Part shown: in pieces, positions 28,121-36,558 of the stretch
Numbering within the stretch: position 1 is the stretch's first letter
Layout: the number at the start of each line of letters is the position of its first letter
Program-made: the position numbers and the translations under genes
The notes under the pieces: model-generated
What the model was told of the DNA's origin: nothing
Database searches by the model: none
What the model saw: only the letters and a program-made list of their open reading frames with translations
Assembly: GCA_934316545.1 (NCBI GenBank)
Contig: CAKRDT010000003.1
Location: 1-64,000, forward strand
Reading direction: 5' to 3'
Length of the DNA: 64,000 nt
Source of the DNA: an uncultured Agathobacter sp.
Lineage (GTDB): Bacteria; Bacillota; Clostridia; Lachnospirales; Lachnospiraceae

Positions 28121-28753
28121 TTACTCTTTCTTTCCTTTCTCCGTATCTTTTCTGGCAGATTTGCAGAAATTGTGGGGAAACTGGTCAATGACACTTTCGA
28201 TGATCATTTTTTTAATATATACATCATAGCTTAGCAGGCAGATGAAAGTGAAATTCTGCAAAAATTCCTGATCTTCTTCCGGGAAATTGTCAAATGTCTG
28301 CTTGGCAATCGAGTATTTTTTCCCGAGATCCTTTAGAAGTTTTCCGGATTCTTCCTGTTCAAGATCAAATACTTCGTTGTAGATATCCTCCATATTAAAT
28401 CCATCTTTGTTGCCGAAATAGTGTTCGGTCAGTGGATTCAGGAGTGTCTGAATATCACTGATACTTAAAAGATTTTTGAAATAATAGATAAAAAGCAGCG
28501 TCAGAACATGTTCCTTGGAATACTTCTTCTTTTCCGGTGCAGGGAGAAGATTGTTCTTTGCATAGTTATTGATCATGGTTTTGGTCAGAATTTTATCCTC
28601 GTCATGACGCTTGCAGGCTTCAAGCTGCTCGTCCATAAAGGTTGTAACCTGATCCATATATAATCCGATATTTGGAATGTCTTCTGTCTTGATATAATCG
28701 ATTGATTTCAACTTTTTTTGCAATGCTGCAAGAAATTCTTTTACATCGTTTTC
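28121..28753 (-). CDS. DUF1836 domain protein
   Basis: 210 residues from the ATG at 28753, behind GAGGTGA; a GTG four codons earlier overlaps this site. The N-terminal half has a MerR-like winged-helix pattern (ILTKTMINNYAKNNLLP, KKYSKEHVLTLLFIYYFK) that defines DUF1836. The C-terminal half is helical. Probably DNA-binding, but no target is known. It diverges from pcrA by 184 bases. Confidence 0.8.
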   Translation of the reverse strand, partial: ENDVKEFLAALQKKLKSIDYIKTEDIPNIGLYMDQVTTFMDEQLEACKRHDEDKILTKTMINNYAKNNLLPAPEKKKYSKEHVLTLLFIYYFKNLLSISDIQTLLNPLTEHYFGNKDGFNMEDIYNEVFDLEQEESGKLLKDLGKKYSIAKQTFDNFPEEDQEFLQNFTFICLLSYDVYIKKMIIESVIDQFPHNFCKSARKDTEKGKKE

Positions 28754-28937
28754 CATCAAATTCACCTCATATCACATTATATAGTATTAAAAACTAGATG
28801 ACAAGGCGTTTTTTCTATGTTTTTTTCGGAAAAAGCAGAATGTATGTTCTCTATTTTGGAGAACTATGGTATACTGAATGAAGAAATGAGCAGGTACCTA
28901 GATTGTGCGCTGCGAATGACAAAGAAAATGTGACGGA

Positions 28938-31286
28938 ATGGAGCAAACGATGAATTTACTTGATTCACTGAATGAACAGCAGCAGGAAGCGGTACAGACC
29001 ACAGAAGGACCTTTGCTGATATTGGCCGGAGCCGGTTCCGGTAAGACGCGTGTGCTTACGCACAGGACGGCCTACCTGATCGACGAGATGGGCGTCAATC
29101 CATACAATATTATGGCAATCACCTTTACAAATAAGGCAGCAGGAGAGATGCGCGAGCGAATCGATGCGATGGTGGGATACGGATCGGAGAGTATCTGGGT
29201 GTCGACGTTCCACTCGACCTGTGTGCGTATTTTGCGCAGATATATTGACCGGTTAGGGTATGACACGAATTTTACGATCTATGATGCGGATGATCAGAAA
29301 ACACTGATGAAGGATATCTGCAAGAGATTGGAGATCGATACCAAATTATATAAAGAGAAAATGTTTTTGTCTGTGATCTCCTCGGCTAAGGATGAGCTTG
29401 TCGATCCGATTGAGTTTGAGACGCGTGCGGCGGGCGATTATACGAAGCGGCGTCAGGCACAGGTGTACCGGGAGTATCAGCAGGCTTTGCGTCAGAATAA
29501 CGCTTTGGACTTTGACGACCTGATCATGAAGACGGTGGAATTGTTTAAACTGGACGGCGAAGTGCTCAATTCCTACCAGGAGCGTTTCCGCTATATTATG
29601 GTGGATGAGTATCAGGATACGAATACGGCACAGTTTGAACTGATCCGTCTGCTTGCGATGAAATACAAGAATCTGTGTGTGGTCGGTGATGATGACCAGT
29701 CCATCTACAAGTTCCGCGGCGCGAACATTTATAATATTTTGAATTTCGAGAAGCATTTTGCGGATGCCAGGGTAATTAAGCTTGAGCAGAATTACCGAAG
29801 CACACAGAATATTCTGGATGCGGCAAACAGTGTGATCGCCAACAACGTCGGTCGTAAGGCAAAGAGCCTGTGGACGGATAACGGACAGGGTAACAAAATT
29901 ACCTTTGAGCAGCTCGATACCGCGCAGGAGGAAGCGGATTACGTGGCGCGTGATATCGCAAGACATGTGCGAAACGGAGAGTATCAGTACAAGGATTGCG
30001 CGGTATTGTACCGGACCAATGCGCAGTCGCGTCTGTTCGAGGAGCGTTTTATCGCATCGAATATTCCGTACAAGATCGTGGGTGGCGTGAATTTCTACTC
30101 GCGTAAGGAGGTCAAGGATATTCTTTCTTACTTAAAGACGATCGACAACGGACACGATGATCTTGCGGTACGCCGTATCATCAATGTCCCGAAACGCGGA
30201 ATCGGGGCGACAACGATCAATCGTGTGAGTGCGTATGCGGATGCAAACGGAATCGATTTCTATACCGCTTTGACGAAGGCTTCCGAGATTCCGAGCATCG
30301 GTAAGGCGGCAGCGAAGGTGGAGCCGTTTGTACTGTTTATCCAGGCGATGCGTGCCAAGGCGGAGATAAAATCGGTATCGGAGCTGTTAAGAGACATCAT
30401 CGAGACGACCGGATATGTGCATGAACTTGAAGCGGAGGGAACGGATGAGGCAGAGGCTCGTATCGAGAATATCGATGAGTTGATCAGCAAGGCGTGCGAT
30501 TACGAGGATGGTGAGGAACATCCGACACTCAGTGGCTTCTTAGAAGAAGTGGCTTTGGTCGCAGATATTGACAGCCTTGATGAGAACAGTGATTATGTGG
30601 TTCTTATGACTCTCCATAGTGCAAAGGGGCTGGAGTTCCCGAATGTGTACCTCGCCGGAATGGAAGACGGACTCTTCCCAAGCTATATGTCGATTACAAG
30701 TGATCATGCATCGGCGGAGATCGAGGAGGAGCGGAGACTTGCGTATGTCGGTATTACCCGTGCAATGAAGAATCTTACCATTACGTCGGCTCGTGTGCGC
30801 ATGGTCAGAGGCCAGACACAGTATGGAGCCGTGTCGCGTTTTGTGAAAGAAATTCCACCGGAACTTCTGTCGGGAGAAATCTATGAGCCGCGTTCGTATG
30901 ACGAACCGGTGCAGGAAAGTACATTCCAAAAAGCCCGCAAGGCATTCCGCGCAGTGCCAAGTTACGGAAGCAGCAGTGTAGGTGCCGGGAGAGAAGGCGG
31001 CTACGGCACCGAAGTCGGGGAGGGATATGGTTCGACTTTCGCAAGGAATAAAACTGTGAAACCGGTCTATACGAAACCTGTAAACCAGCGTGATTTTGGA
31101 TCGGTATCCGATGACGGCAGCCGGCTGGCTTACGGTGTGGGCGATCGTGTGCGCCACATCAAATTCGGTGACGGAGAGGTGACATCCATCGTCTCCGGAG
31201 GTCGTGATTATGAGGTTACGGTGGATTTTGACAAAGTCGGAACGAAGAAGATGTTTGCTGCTTTTGCCAAACTAAAAAAACTGTAA
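28938..31286 (+). CDS. pcrA: UvrD/PcrA-type DNA helicase
   Basis: 3'-5' superfamily 1A helicase for repair and replication fork upkeep. 782 residues with LNEQQQEAV (Q motif), GAGSGKTR (Walker A), VDEYQDTN (Walker B), DDDQSIYKFRGA (motif III), QNYRSTQ (motif IV) and the C-terminal motifs TLHSAKGLEF and YVGITRA. The last 50 residues form the Tudor-like tail that in PcrA binds RNA polymerase. The start may be 28950 rather than 28938, since GGAG lies before the second ATG. Confidence 0.95.
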   Translation: MEQTMNLLDSLNEQQQEAVQTTEGPLLILAGAGSGKTRVLTHRTAYLIDEMGVNPYNIMAITFTNKAAGEMRERIDAMVGYGSESIWVSTFHSTCVRILRRYIDRLGYDTNFTIYDADDQKTLMKDICKRLEIDTKLYKEKMFLSVISSAKDELVDPIEFETRAAGDYTKRRQAQVYREYQQALRQNNALDFDDLIMKTVELFKLDGEVLNSYQERFRYIMVDEYQDTNTAQFELIRLLAMKYKNLCVVGDDDQSIYKFRGANIYNILNFEKHFADARVIKLEQNYRSTQNILDAANSVIANNVGRKAKSLWTDNGQGNKITFEQLDTAQEEADYVARDIARHVRNGEYQYKDCAVLYRTNAQSRLFEERFIASNIPYKIVGGVNFYSRKEVKDILSYLKTIDNGHDDLAVRRIINVPKRGIGATTINRVSAYADANGIDFYTALTKASEIPSIGKAAAKVEPFVLFIQAMRAKAEIKSVSELLRDIIETTGYVHELEAEGTDEAEARIENIDELISKACDYEDGEEHPTLSGFLEEVALVADIDSLDENSDYVVLMTLHSAKGLEFPNVYLAGMEDGLFPSYMSITSDHASAEIEEERRLAYVGITRAMKNLTITSARVRMVRGQTQYGAVSRFVKEIPPELLSGEIYEPRSYDEPVQESTFQKARKAFRAVPSYGSSSVGAGREGGYGTEVGEGYGSTFARNKTVKPVYTKPVNQRDFGSVSDDGSRLAYGVGDRVRHIKFGDGEVTSIVSGGRDYEVTVDFDKVGTKKMFAAFAKLKKL

Positions 31287-31369
31287 AAACTATAATTTTT
31301 CATAGGAAAATGGGAAAACATATGTTATAATTAAAGAAAATCAAAACTTAAGAAGGAGAGGTGCCTACT

Positions 31370-31681
31370 ATGAGTAAGATGGAAGATCTTTTGTCGTCTG
31401 TTAAGGATGGTGATGTATTGAATGCTGTAAAGCTTAATAATTTACTTAAGAAGGAAGAAGAGGAGAAGAAGCCTTCGAAATTTGTGATTGCTTTCGCAAT
31501 CATCGGAGTGGTTGTTGCAGTTGCAGCAGCGATTTATGGAATTTATCGTTTCTTTACTCCGGATTATCTGGATGACTTCGAGGACGATTTCGATGATGAT
31601 TTTGATAATGATTTCTTCGAAGATGAGGATGACGCACCGGCAGCTGCATCTAAGAAGGAAGAAGCTTCTGACGAGGAGTAA
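31370..31681 (+). CDS. small single-pass membrane protein with acidic tail
   Basis: 103 residues from the ATG at 31370 (AAGGAG at 31353-31358). Short Lys/Glu-rich cytosolic part, one membrane helix (about 38-58), then a strongly acidic tail full of Asp and Glu with Phe (for example DDFDDDFDNDFFEDED) . Unknown function; such proteins are common in Lachnospiraceae next to housekeeping genes. It ends before a clear terminator. Confidence 0.7.
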   Translation: MSKMEDLLSSVKDGDVLNAVKLNNLLKKEEEEKKPSKFVIAFAIIGVVVAVAAAIYGIYRFFTPDYLDDFEDDFDDDFDNDFFEDEDDAPAAASKKEEASDEE

Positions 31682-31703
31682 TCGATTATAACAGACAGAG
31701 TAT

Positions 31704-31734
31704 AAGGGGACTGCGTAAGGTAGTCCCCTTATTT
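31704..31734 (+). terminator. terminator
   Basis: AAGGGGACT (31704-31712) pairs with AGTCCCCTT (31722-31730) around a 9-base loop; a short T-rich end follows. Confidence 0.75.
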
Positions 31735-31938
31735 ACGCGAAGCAACGAGCCAAGATCTGTGCTTGCACAAGATCTTGGCGACTGCCGCGATAACCTGAGA
31801 AACGCGAGGAGCGTTTTCTCAGGGGTTATGCGAAAAAATCAGCCAAGATCTGTGCTTGCACAAGACCTTGGCGACTGCCGTGATAACCTGAGAAACGCGC
31901 GGAGCGTTTTCACAGGGGTTACGCGAAGCAACGAGCCA
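31735..31938 (+). repeat. 93-bp tandem repeat, two copies plus a partial third
   Basis: Units begin at 31735 and 31828 with A(C/T)GCGA, and a partial unit begins at 31921. Each unit holds two hairpins: CCAAGATCTGTG-type arms around TGCTTGCAC, and AACCTGAGAAACGC arms pairing with GCGTTTTCTCAGG. The two copies differ at a few bases, some in stem arms. The unit lies between the acidic membrane protein and rlmD. A 61-codon frame that spans it is a by-product of a unit length divisible by three. Confidence 0.85.
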
Positions 31939-31963
31939 GACTAGGAATGGAGAATATAAAGTA

Positions 31964-33730
31964 ATGAAAAAGGGACAGATTGCGGAAGGAATTGTAAAGA
32001 GTGTGGAATTTCCCAATAAGGGAATGGTGTATACGGATGAGGGAGATCGCGTGATTGTTAAGAATACCATCCCCGGACAGAGAGTTTCTTTTGCGGTCAA
32101 TAAAGTTCGAAAAGGTAAAGCGGAAGGACGACTTCTTGAAACACTGGAGAACTCACCTCTGGAAACGGAAAGTCCGTGTCCGCATTTCGGAGAGTGCGGC
32201 GGCTGTACATACCAGAGTCTTCCGTATGAGGAACAGTTGCGGTTAAAGGAGAATCAGGTCCGCGCTATGATGGCAGATGCGATCGGTGATGCGTGCGAGT
32301 ATGAATTTCTCGGAATCAAGGGAAGCCCACGCGTGCAGCAGTACCGCAACAAGATGGAATTCTCCTTCGGAGATGCTTATAAGGACGGACCGCTTGCACT
32401 TGGAATGCACAAGCGAGGCAGCTTTTATGATATTGTAACGGTATCGGACTGCAAGATTGTGGATGAGGATTTTCGCAAAATCCTTCTTGCAACGCTTGAT
32501 TTCTTAGCAGCGAAGGAAGTCCCATTCTACCATCGTCTGCGCCATGCCGGATATCTGCGTCATCTGCTTGTGCGTAAGGCGGTCAAAACCGAAGAGATCC
32601 TGATTGACCTGATCACAACGACACAGGACTTTAGCATGGACGAGGAGACATTCGAGGCACAGAAGCATTCTATCGAGGCACAGATTCTGGAAAAATCAGG
32701 TAAATGCCCATGCGCGGGTAGCGTAGATGAAGGGGCAGAGCGCGTGATGCTGACCGAGTGGGAGGAATGTCTGCGCGCATTGCCTTTGAAAGGAAAGATT
32801 CAGGGCATTCTTCACACGAAAAATGACAGTGTTGCGGACGTTGTGAAGAACGAGGGAACGGACATCCTTTTTGGACAGGATTTTTTCTATGAGGAACTGC
32901 TCGGACTTAAGTTTAAAATATCGCCTTTTTCCTTCTTCCAGACCAATTCGCTCGGCGCGGAAGTATTATATTCGACCGCGCGCGAGTTTATTCTCGGAGA
33001 TAAGGAGGATCTGCTTAACGACAAGATTGTCTACGATCTGTACAGCGGAACCGGTACGATTGCGCAGATGCTGGCACCGATCAGCAAGAAAGTTGTAGGT
33101 GTGGAGATTATTGAGGAAGCGGTTGAGGCTGCGAAAGAAAATGCACGTCTTAACAGGCTCGACAATTGTGAGTTCCTTGCCGGGGATGTGCTTAAGATGC
33201 TGGATCAGATTGAGGAGCGGCCGGATTATATCGTGCTTGATCCGCCGCGAGATGGAATCCATCCAAAGGCATTGGAACGGATTATTCATTATGGCGTAGA
33301 GAGTATGATCTATATTTCCTGTAAGCCGACGAGCCTTGCAAGGGATCTTGAGGTGTTTTTGGCGAGAGGGTATCGTGTGGAGAAAATCTGCTGCGTGGAT
33401 ATGTTCCCGAGCACCGTGCATGTGGAGACGGTAGTCAAATTATCCCTCAAAAGAGATACACCTAAGATTGAGGTTACAATGGAGCCTGATGAAGAGAGTA
33501 ATTATACACCACAAGAAAAGGCTACTTATTCAAAGATTAAGGAATATGTGAAGGACAAGTATGGTGTGAATGTGCACACTTCTTATATTGCACAGGTGAA
33601 GAGGATGTGTGGTCTGGATATGGGCGAGAATTATAATAAGTCCAAGAAAGAGAATCCAGAAGTGAAGCAATGTCCGCAGGAAAAGGTGGAGTATATTAAG
33701 GATGCGTTGAAGCATTTCAATTTGATTTAA
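31964..33730 (+). CDS. rlmD: 23S rRNA (uracil-1939-C5)-methyltransferase
   Basis: 588 residues, longer than the usual 430-460. An N-terminal TRAM domain (about 1-60) is followed by iron-sulfur cysteines (CPHFGECGGC and a fourth in VSDCKIV), then the SAM domain with DLYSGTGTIAQ, LDPPRDG and the catalytic Cys in ISCKPTSLARDL. A C-terminal extension of about 85 residues is helical and has a small-protein feel (YTPQEKATYSKIKEYVKDK); its role is unknown. Paralogue RlmCD/TrmFO-like roles cannot be separated from sequence alone. Confidence 0.9.
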   Translation: MKKGQIAEGIVKSVEFPNKGMVYTDEGDRVIVKNTIPGQRVSFAVNKVRKGKAEGRLLETLENSPLETESPCPHFGECGGCTYQSLPYEEQLRLKENQVRAMMADAIGDACEYEFLGIKGSPRVQQYRNKMEFSFGDAYKDGPLALGMHKRGSFYDIVTVSDCKIVDEDFRKILLATLDFLAAKEVPFYHRLRHAGYLRHLLVRKAVKTEEILIDLITTTQDFSMDEETFEAQKHSIEAQILEKSGKCPCAGSVDEGAERVMLTEWEECLRALPLKGKIQGILHTKNDSVADVVKNEGTDILFGQDFFYEELLGLKFKISPFSFFQTNSLGAEVLYSTAREFILGDKEDLLNDKIVYDLYSGTGTIAQMLAPISKKVVGVEIIEEAVEAAKENARLNRLDNCEFLAGDVLKMLDQIEERPDYIVLDPPRDGIHPKALERIIHYGVESMIYISCKPTSLARDLEVFLARGYRVEKICCVDMFPSTVHVETVVKLSLKRDTPKIEVTMEPDEESNYTPQEKATYSKIKEYVKDKYGVNVHTSYIAQVKRMCGLDMGENYNKSKKENPEVKQCPQEKVEYIKDALKHFNLI

Positions 33731-33745
33731 TGGAGGTGCGAGATT

Positions 33746-34003
33746 ATGAGTAATATTAAAAAGTTTCCAATTACTTTTACACAAAGACAGAAAAATGAAA
33801 GAGGCAAGACTTCTGTAAGTTGTCAGGTTTCTGATAGGTGGTTAAGGTTTTCAGAAGAATCTACAAAGTTAGAAGGTGGAGAATTTATTTCATTAGATGT
33901 AATGACGCTTGGAAGCGATGAAAAAGAGAAGAAGATTTGTGAGTTAGTAGTTACAAGAGAAGAGTTGGTAGAAGCATTAAGTAACATTAAATGCAAGCAG
34001 TAA
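33746..34003 (+). CDS. small protein of unknown function, partner of the Ntn-hydrolase candidate
   Basis: 85 residues, A/T-rich gene with GGAGGTG 9 bases before the ATG. It starts 15 bases after rlmD and ends 19 bases before the proteasome-like gene, so the pair looks like an operon. No signal peptide or membrane helix. The sequence alternates beta-like stretches (FPITFTQRQ, TSVSCQVSD, GEFISLDVMTL) with a C-terminal helix (TREELVEALSNIK). No family is recognised. Confidence 0.55.
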   Translation: MSNIKKFPITFTQRQKNERGKTSVSCQVSDRWLRFSEESTKLEGGEFISLDVMTLGSDEKEKKICELVVTREELVEALSNIKCKQ

Positions 34004-34022
34004 TGTTTTTAAAGGAGGTGCT

Positions 34023-34607
34023 ATGAGCGTAATATTTGGTATAAAGGAGAAAGAGGTAATAATTGTCGCAGGAGATAGGCGTGCTTCGGCTATTGATGGG
34101 GCGTTTATCTCAGATGAAATGCAGAAAGTTGTTGCTATTAATGATTGGTTATGTATGGCATCAGCAGGAAGTGTGGCAATAGAAAAAGCGATTATTAAGG
34201 ATATAGAGGCATCTGGGAATAAAGATAACATACTTGTGGAAGATTTAATATATATCATTGAGTCTTTCTATGCAAAAGTGGTTGAAAAACAGTGTGATTC
34301 GATATACAATTTATCATTTTATTGTCTGATAGCAGGAAAAGGAAGAGATGGAAAGGGATATTTGTATAATGCAGGGAGATTTAAAAATGGTTTTGACTAT
34401 AAAGAGGTTCCAATGGCATTATATCCACCAGCAGACGCAAAGGTAGATTGTAATCAGATTTTTGTAAAGAACTATAAACTACATCATGAAGATTTTTGTA
34501 AAAGAACAGTTTGTGAGATTTCTAAAATAAGTAATATTGTAAGTTCTGTAGGAAATGAATGGGTATACAATATTGTTTTAGGGAAAGGAGAACTTATCGA
34601 ATTTTAA
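34023..34607 (+). CDS. proteasome-beta-like Ntn-hydrolase candidate with N-terminal Ser
   Basis: 194 residues behind an excellent AAAGGAGGTG site. After Met removal the protein starts with Ser1 and reads SVIFGIKEKEVIIVAGDRR, which tracks the first strands of proteasome beta subunits: nucleophile at 1, Asp17 in the GDRR motif, and Lys34 in DEMQKVV where the proteasome has Lys33. The next segment, WLCMASAGSVAIEKAI, matches the MTIAGLVGDAQ helix start. The length is close to HslV and beta subunits. A normal Thr1 is replaced by Ser, which can act as nucleophile in Ntn-hydrolases. No ATPase ring gene is adjacent. The fold call is from pattern recognition; substrate and oligomer state are unknown. 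It is A/T-rich compared with rlmD, and probably acquired. Confidence 0.6.
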   Translation: MSVIFGIKEKEVIIVAGDRRASAIDGAFISDEMQKVVAINDWLCMASAGSVAIEKAIIKDIEASGNKDNILVEDLIYIIESFYAKVVEKQCDSIYNLSFYCLIAGKGRDGKGYLYNAGRFKNGFDYKEVPMALYPPADAKVDCNQIFVKNYKLHHEDFCKRTVCEISKISNIVSSVGNEWVYNIVLGKGELIEF

Positions 34608-34820
34608 TAGTAGAAGAATCAAAACTTACAAGTATTGACAATGCTTTGCACATGACGATTAATTAGGGGCTGATGTGGTGTCATTTCTTATATTTATAGG
34701 GATTTGAGAGGAAGGTTGGAATATACCTTCTTTTTTGAACTCATTTTTTAAGGAGGTGGTGCCGAAAAGTGTACATTTAGGAACTGAATAATAAGGGCAT
34801 AGAATCAGTGCCAAAAAGTA

Positions 34821-34852
34821 GAGACTTTCCATTATGGGAGGTCTCATTTTTT
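34821..34852 (+). terminator. probable terminator
   Basis: GAGACTTTC pairs with GGAGGTCTC (two G-T pairs) around an ATTATG loop, followed by ATTTTTT. It lies between the Ntn-hydrolase gene and the resolvase remnant; the rest of the 283-base gap holds only short A/T-rich sequence with no recognisable gene. Confidence 0.5.
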
Positions 34853-34890
34853 ATGTAAGCATTTTAAGACTAGGAAAGGAGCAAATAATC

Positions 34891-35226
34891 ATGAAGAGAT
34901 ATGGTTATCACAGAACAAGTACAAGAGAACAGCAGTTAGACAGAGGTATCAAGGAGATTACAGCTTATTGTGAGCAGAACAATCTGGAACTGGAAAAGAT
35001 TTTTACTGACCAGCAGACAGGAAAGAATTTTAATCGTCCAAGATATCAGGTATTGAAAGAGGATGTATTAAGAGCTGGTGACGAGCTAATTATTACTGAG
35101 GTAGACAGGCTTGGCAGAAATAAGCAGGAGACATTAAAGGAATTGCAGTATTACAGGGATAATGGTACAATGATTAATGGAGGAGGGCGCAAAGATGACA
35201 AGAGAAGAATTGAAAGAACAGATTGA
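34891..35226 (+). pseudogene. truncated serine resolvase/invertase
   Basis: From the ATG at 34891 (AAGGAGC before it) the first 92 residues are the catalytic domain of a small serine recombinase: YGYHRTSTREQQLDR with the nucleophile Ser, and ITEVDRLGRNKQETL with the conserved Arg-rich helix. After YYRDNG the homology stops and the frame runs on into 19 unrelated residues through the next gene's ribosome binding site. The C-terminal part, including the DNA-binding helix-turn-helix, is missing. An internal deletion is the simplest cause. Confidence 0.85.
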
Positions 35227-35326
35227 TGAGCTTATGCAGCAGTATGCCAATGAAGAAATTGATGGTGATACATATGCGCAGAAGATGATGGAATTAACTA
35301 CATCTGCACAGAACGATAACGATTAA
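35195..35326 (+). CDS. small helical protein (43 residues)
   Basis: ATG at 35195 with GGAGGAGG about 9 bases before it, TAA at 35324-35326. Sequence MTREELKEQIDELMQQYAN and on: acidic, helical, no membrane segment. It overlaps the broken end of the resolvase frame. Small genes of this kind follow resolvases in clostridial mobile elements. Function unknown. Confidence 0.55.
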   Translation: MTREELKEQIDELMQQYANEEIDGDTYAQKMMELTTSAQNDND

Positions 35327-35364
35327 ACTTGATAATTCAAGGATAAGATAAGGAGGCGAGGGAT

Positions 35365-35622
35365 ATGCCTTATAATTACAAGGGCGATTTATATAAAAGA
35401 GAAGTCGTAAAAAAACTGCAGGATATGGGTTTGGATGTTAAAAGCGTTAATGCTCTTAATAAAATCATGGAGAAGATGGGATTGCTCATTCATTACGGTA
35501 ATGGTTGGGGTACAACCGATGCAGGCGCCAAGTTTTCAATGTGGCATAAGGGTGTATTGAATTCCGATGCATGGCATCCTGAACTCGTAGATGAAGTTGC
35601 AAAATTCTTAAAGAAGAAATAA
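35365..35622 (+). CDS. small protein, possible winged-helix fold
   Basis: 85 residues, GGAGGCGAGG before the ATG. Helix-rich first half (KREVVKKLQDMG, SVNALNKIMEKMGLL) followed by a short strand pair (IHYGNGWGTTDAG) looks like the winged helix at the end of phage antirepressors, but this is a weak resemblance. It stands behind the resolvase remnant and ahead of a good terminator. Confidence 0.5.
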   Translation: MPYNYKGDLYKREVVKKLQDMGLDVKSVNALNKIMEKMGLLIHYGNGWGTTDAGAKFSMWHKGVLNSDAWHPELVDEVAKFLKKK

Positions 35623-35631
35623 TAACAAAAC

Positions 35632-35664
35632 AACCCTCCCGACCAATTAAGGTCGAGAGGGTTT
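35632..35664 (+). terminator. terminator
   Basis: AACCCTCCCGACC pairs with GGTCGAGAGGGTT (one mismatch) around AATTAA; TT follows. A second, terminator-like GGGCAGA...TCTGCCC hairpin at 35761-35789 lies in the gap before the IS256 remnant and may belong to it. Confidence 0.75.
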
Positions 35665-35850
35665 CGTGTGTATAAGGGTATCTTATCCTTCAATGTGAGA
35701 CCGTTTCAAGTTTTGTGTAAACATTAAAAACTGATATAAGATTTGTGAATAGTTACAAATGGGCAGAGCCGATTTCCCGGATTCTGCCCATATCTGCATT
35801 ATACAGTAGTTTTTAGGCATGTCAATAAAACCTACCTAAAATTGACTGTT

Positions 35851-36195
35851 TTACAGGTTCCGTCCTGCCAGACGTTCTTCAAAATAAATTTCCAGCTGGG
35901 AATGGATCTGTCCCCAGTCCTGCCTGTGACCGGTCCATTTTTTCGTGATATCCATAGTTGCCAGATACAGCATTTTTAAAAGGCTGTCATCTGACGGAAA
36001 AACTGTCTTGCTTTTGGTTACTTTCCGGAGCTGGCGGTTGAATCCTTCAATGGCATTTGTGGTATAAATCAAACGTCTTACTGCCTCCGGATATTTGAAA
36101 TAAGTGGACAGTGTTGCCCAGTTATCATGCCAGGATTTATAGATTTTCGGGTACTTGGAATATCCTAATTCCTCATCCAGTTCTTCATCCAAACC
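35851..36195 (-). pseudogene. IS256-family transposase, C-terminal fragment
   Basis: 113 residues match the end of mutator-type (IS256) transposases: KIYKSWHDNWATLSTYFKYP and RRLIYTTNAIEGFNRQLRKV, the region with the last catalytic Glu. The N-terminal three quarters, with the two catalytic Asp residues, are missing: homology stops near 36195, and different, more G/C-rich sequence follows. The element cannot move by itself. Confidence 0.9.
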
Positions 36196-36407
36196 AAACG
36201 CAGGATGTCAGGAAAGACAATTTTAATGCCTCTTGCTGTTAGACATCGGACTTGCTTTAATTTGCTCTTTACCTCCAACTGGATGGAATCCTGGTACTCA
36301 TTGGAACCATCCAAAGAAGGGATGTTTTTTCATCCCGCATACAGAAAAAGGTCGGACGGTATGTGCCGTTTTCTTTGTTCTGCATCAGCTTATCAGCCGC
36401 CAACGGT

Positions 36408-36523
36408 GGGCGAACAATATTTTCGTGGCAGGAACAGCGACCGCAAGGGAGCGAAAAGCCACGCCGTAAGGCGTGTTCGCCAGACCAGCAAAAGCGGGCT
36501 GGCCGGGGTTTTTTGGGACCCCA
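36408..36523. other. nested inverted repeats, probable relic of a mobile element transfer region
   Basis: About 115 bases hold four hairpins: outer arms GGCGAACA (36409-36416) with TGTTCGCC (36474-36481); inner arms CGTGGC (36424-36429) with GCCACG (36458-36463); a CACGCC-GTAA-GGCGTG hairpin (36460-36475); and CCAGC/GCTGG (36485-36502) followed by GGGG...CCCC (36505-36522). Such dense symmetry is usual at transfer origins and control regions of conjugative elements. No relaxase gene follows. The 366-base gap between the IS256 remnant and the kinase gene holds no gene I can support. Confidence 0.45.
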
Positions 36524-36558
36524 ACGAGCGTATCTGAATGTGCCCCAAAAAACAGTTT

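Noticed and set aside
31735-31938. CRISPR array
   Set aside because: Units are contiguous 93-bp tandem copies without unique spacers, and no cas genes are present.
31759-31944. 61-codon open frame across the 93-bp repeats
   Set aside because: It is open only because the repeat unit is divisible by three; no ribosome binding site, and the product is two copies of a nonsense unit.
35851-36195. Active IS256 element
   Set aside because: Only the last quarter of the transposase is left and the catalytic Asp residues are missing.
36205-36537. 110-codon frame in the hairpin segment
   Set aside because: No ribosome binding site or family resemblance; the sequence is better explained by structured mobile-element DNA.
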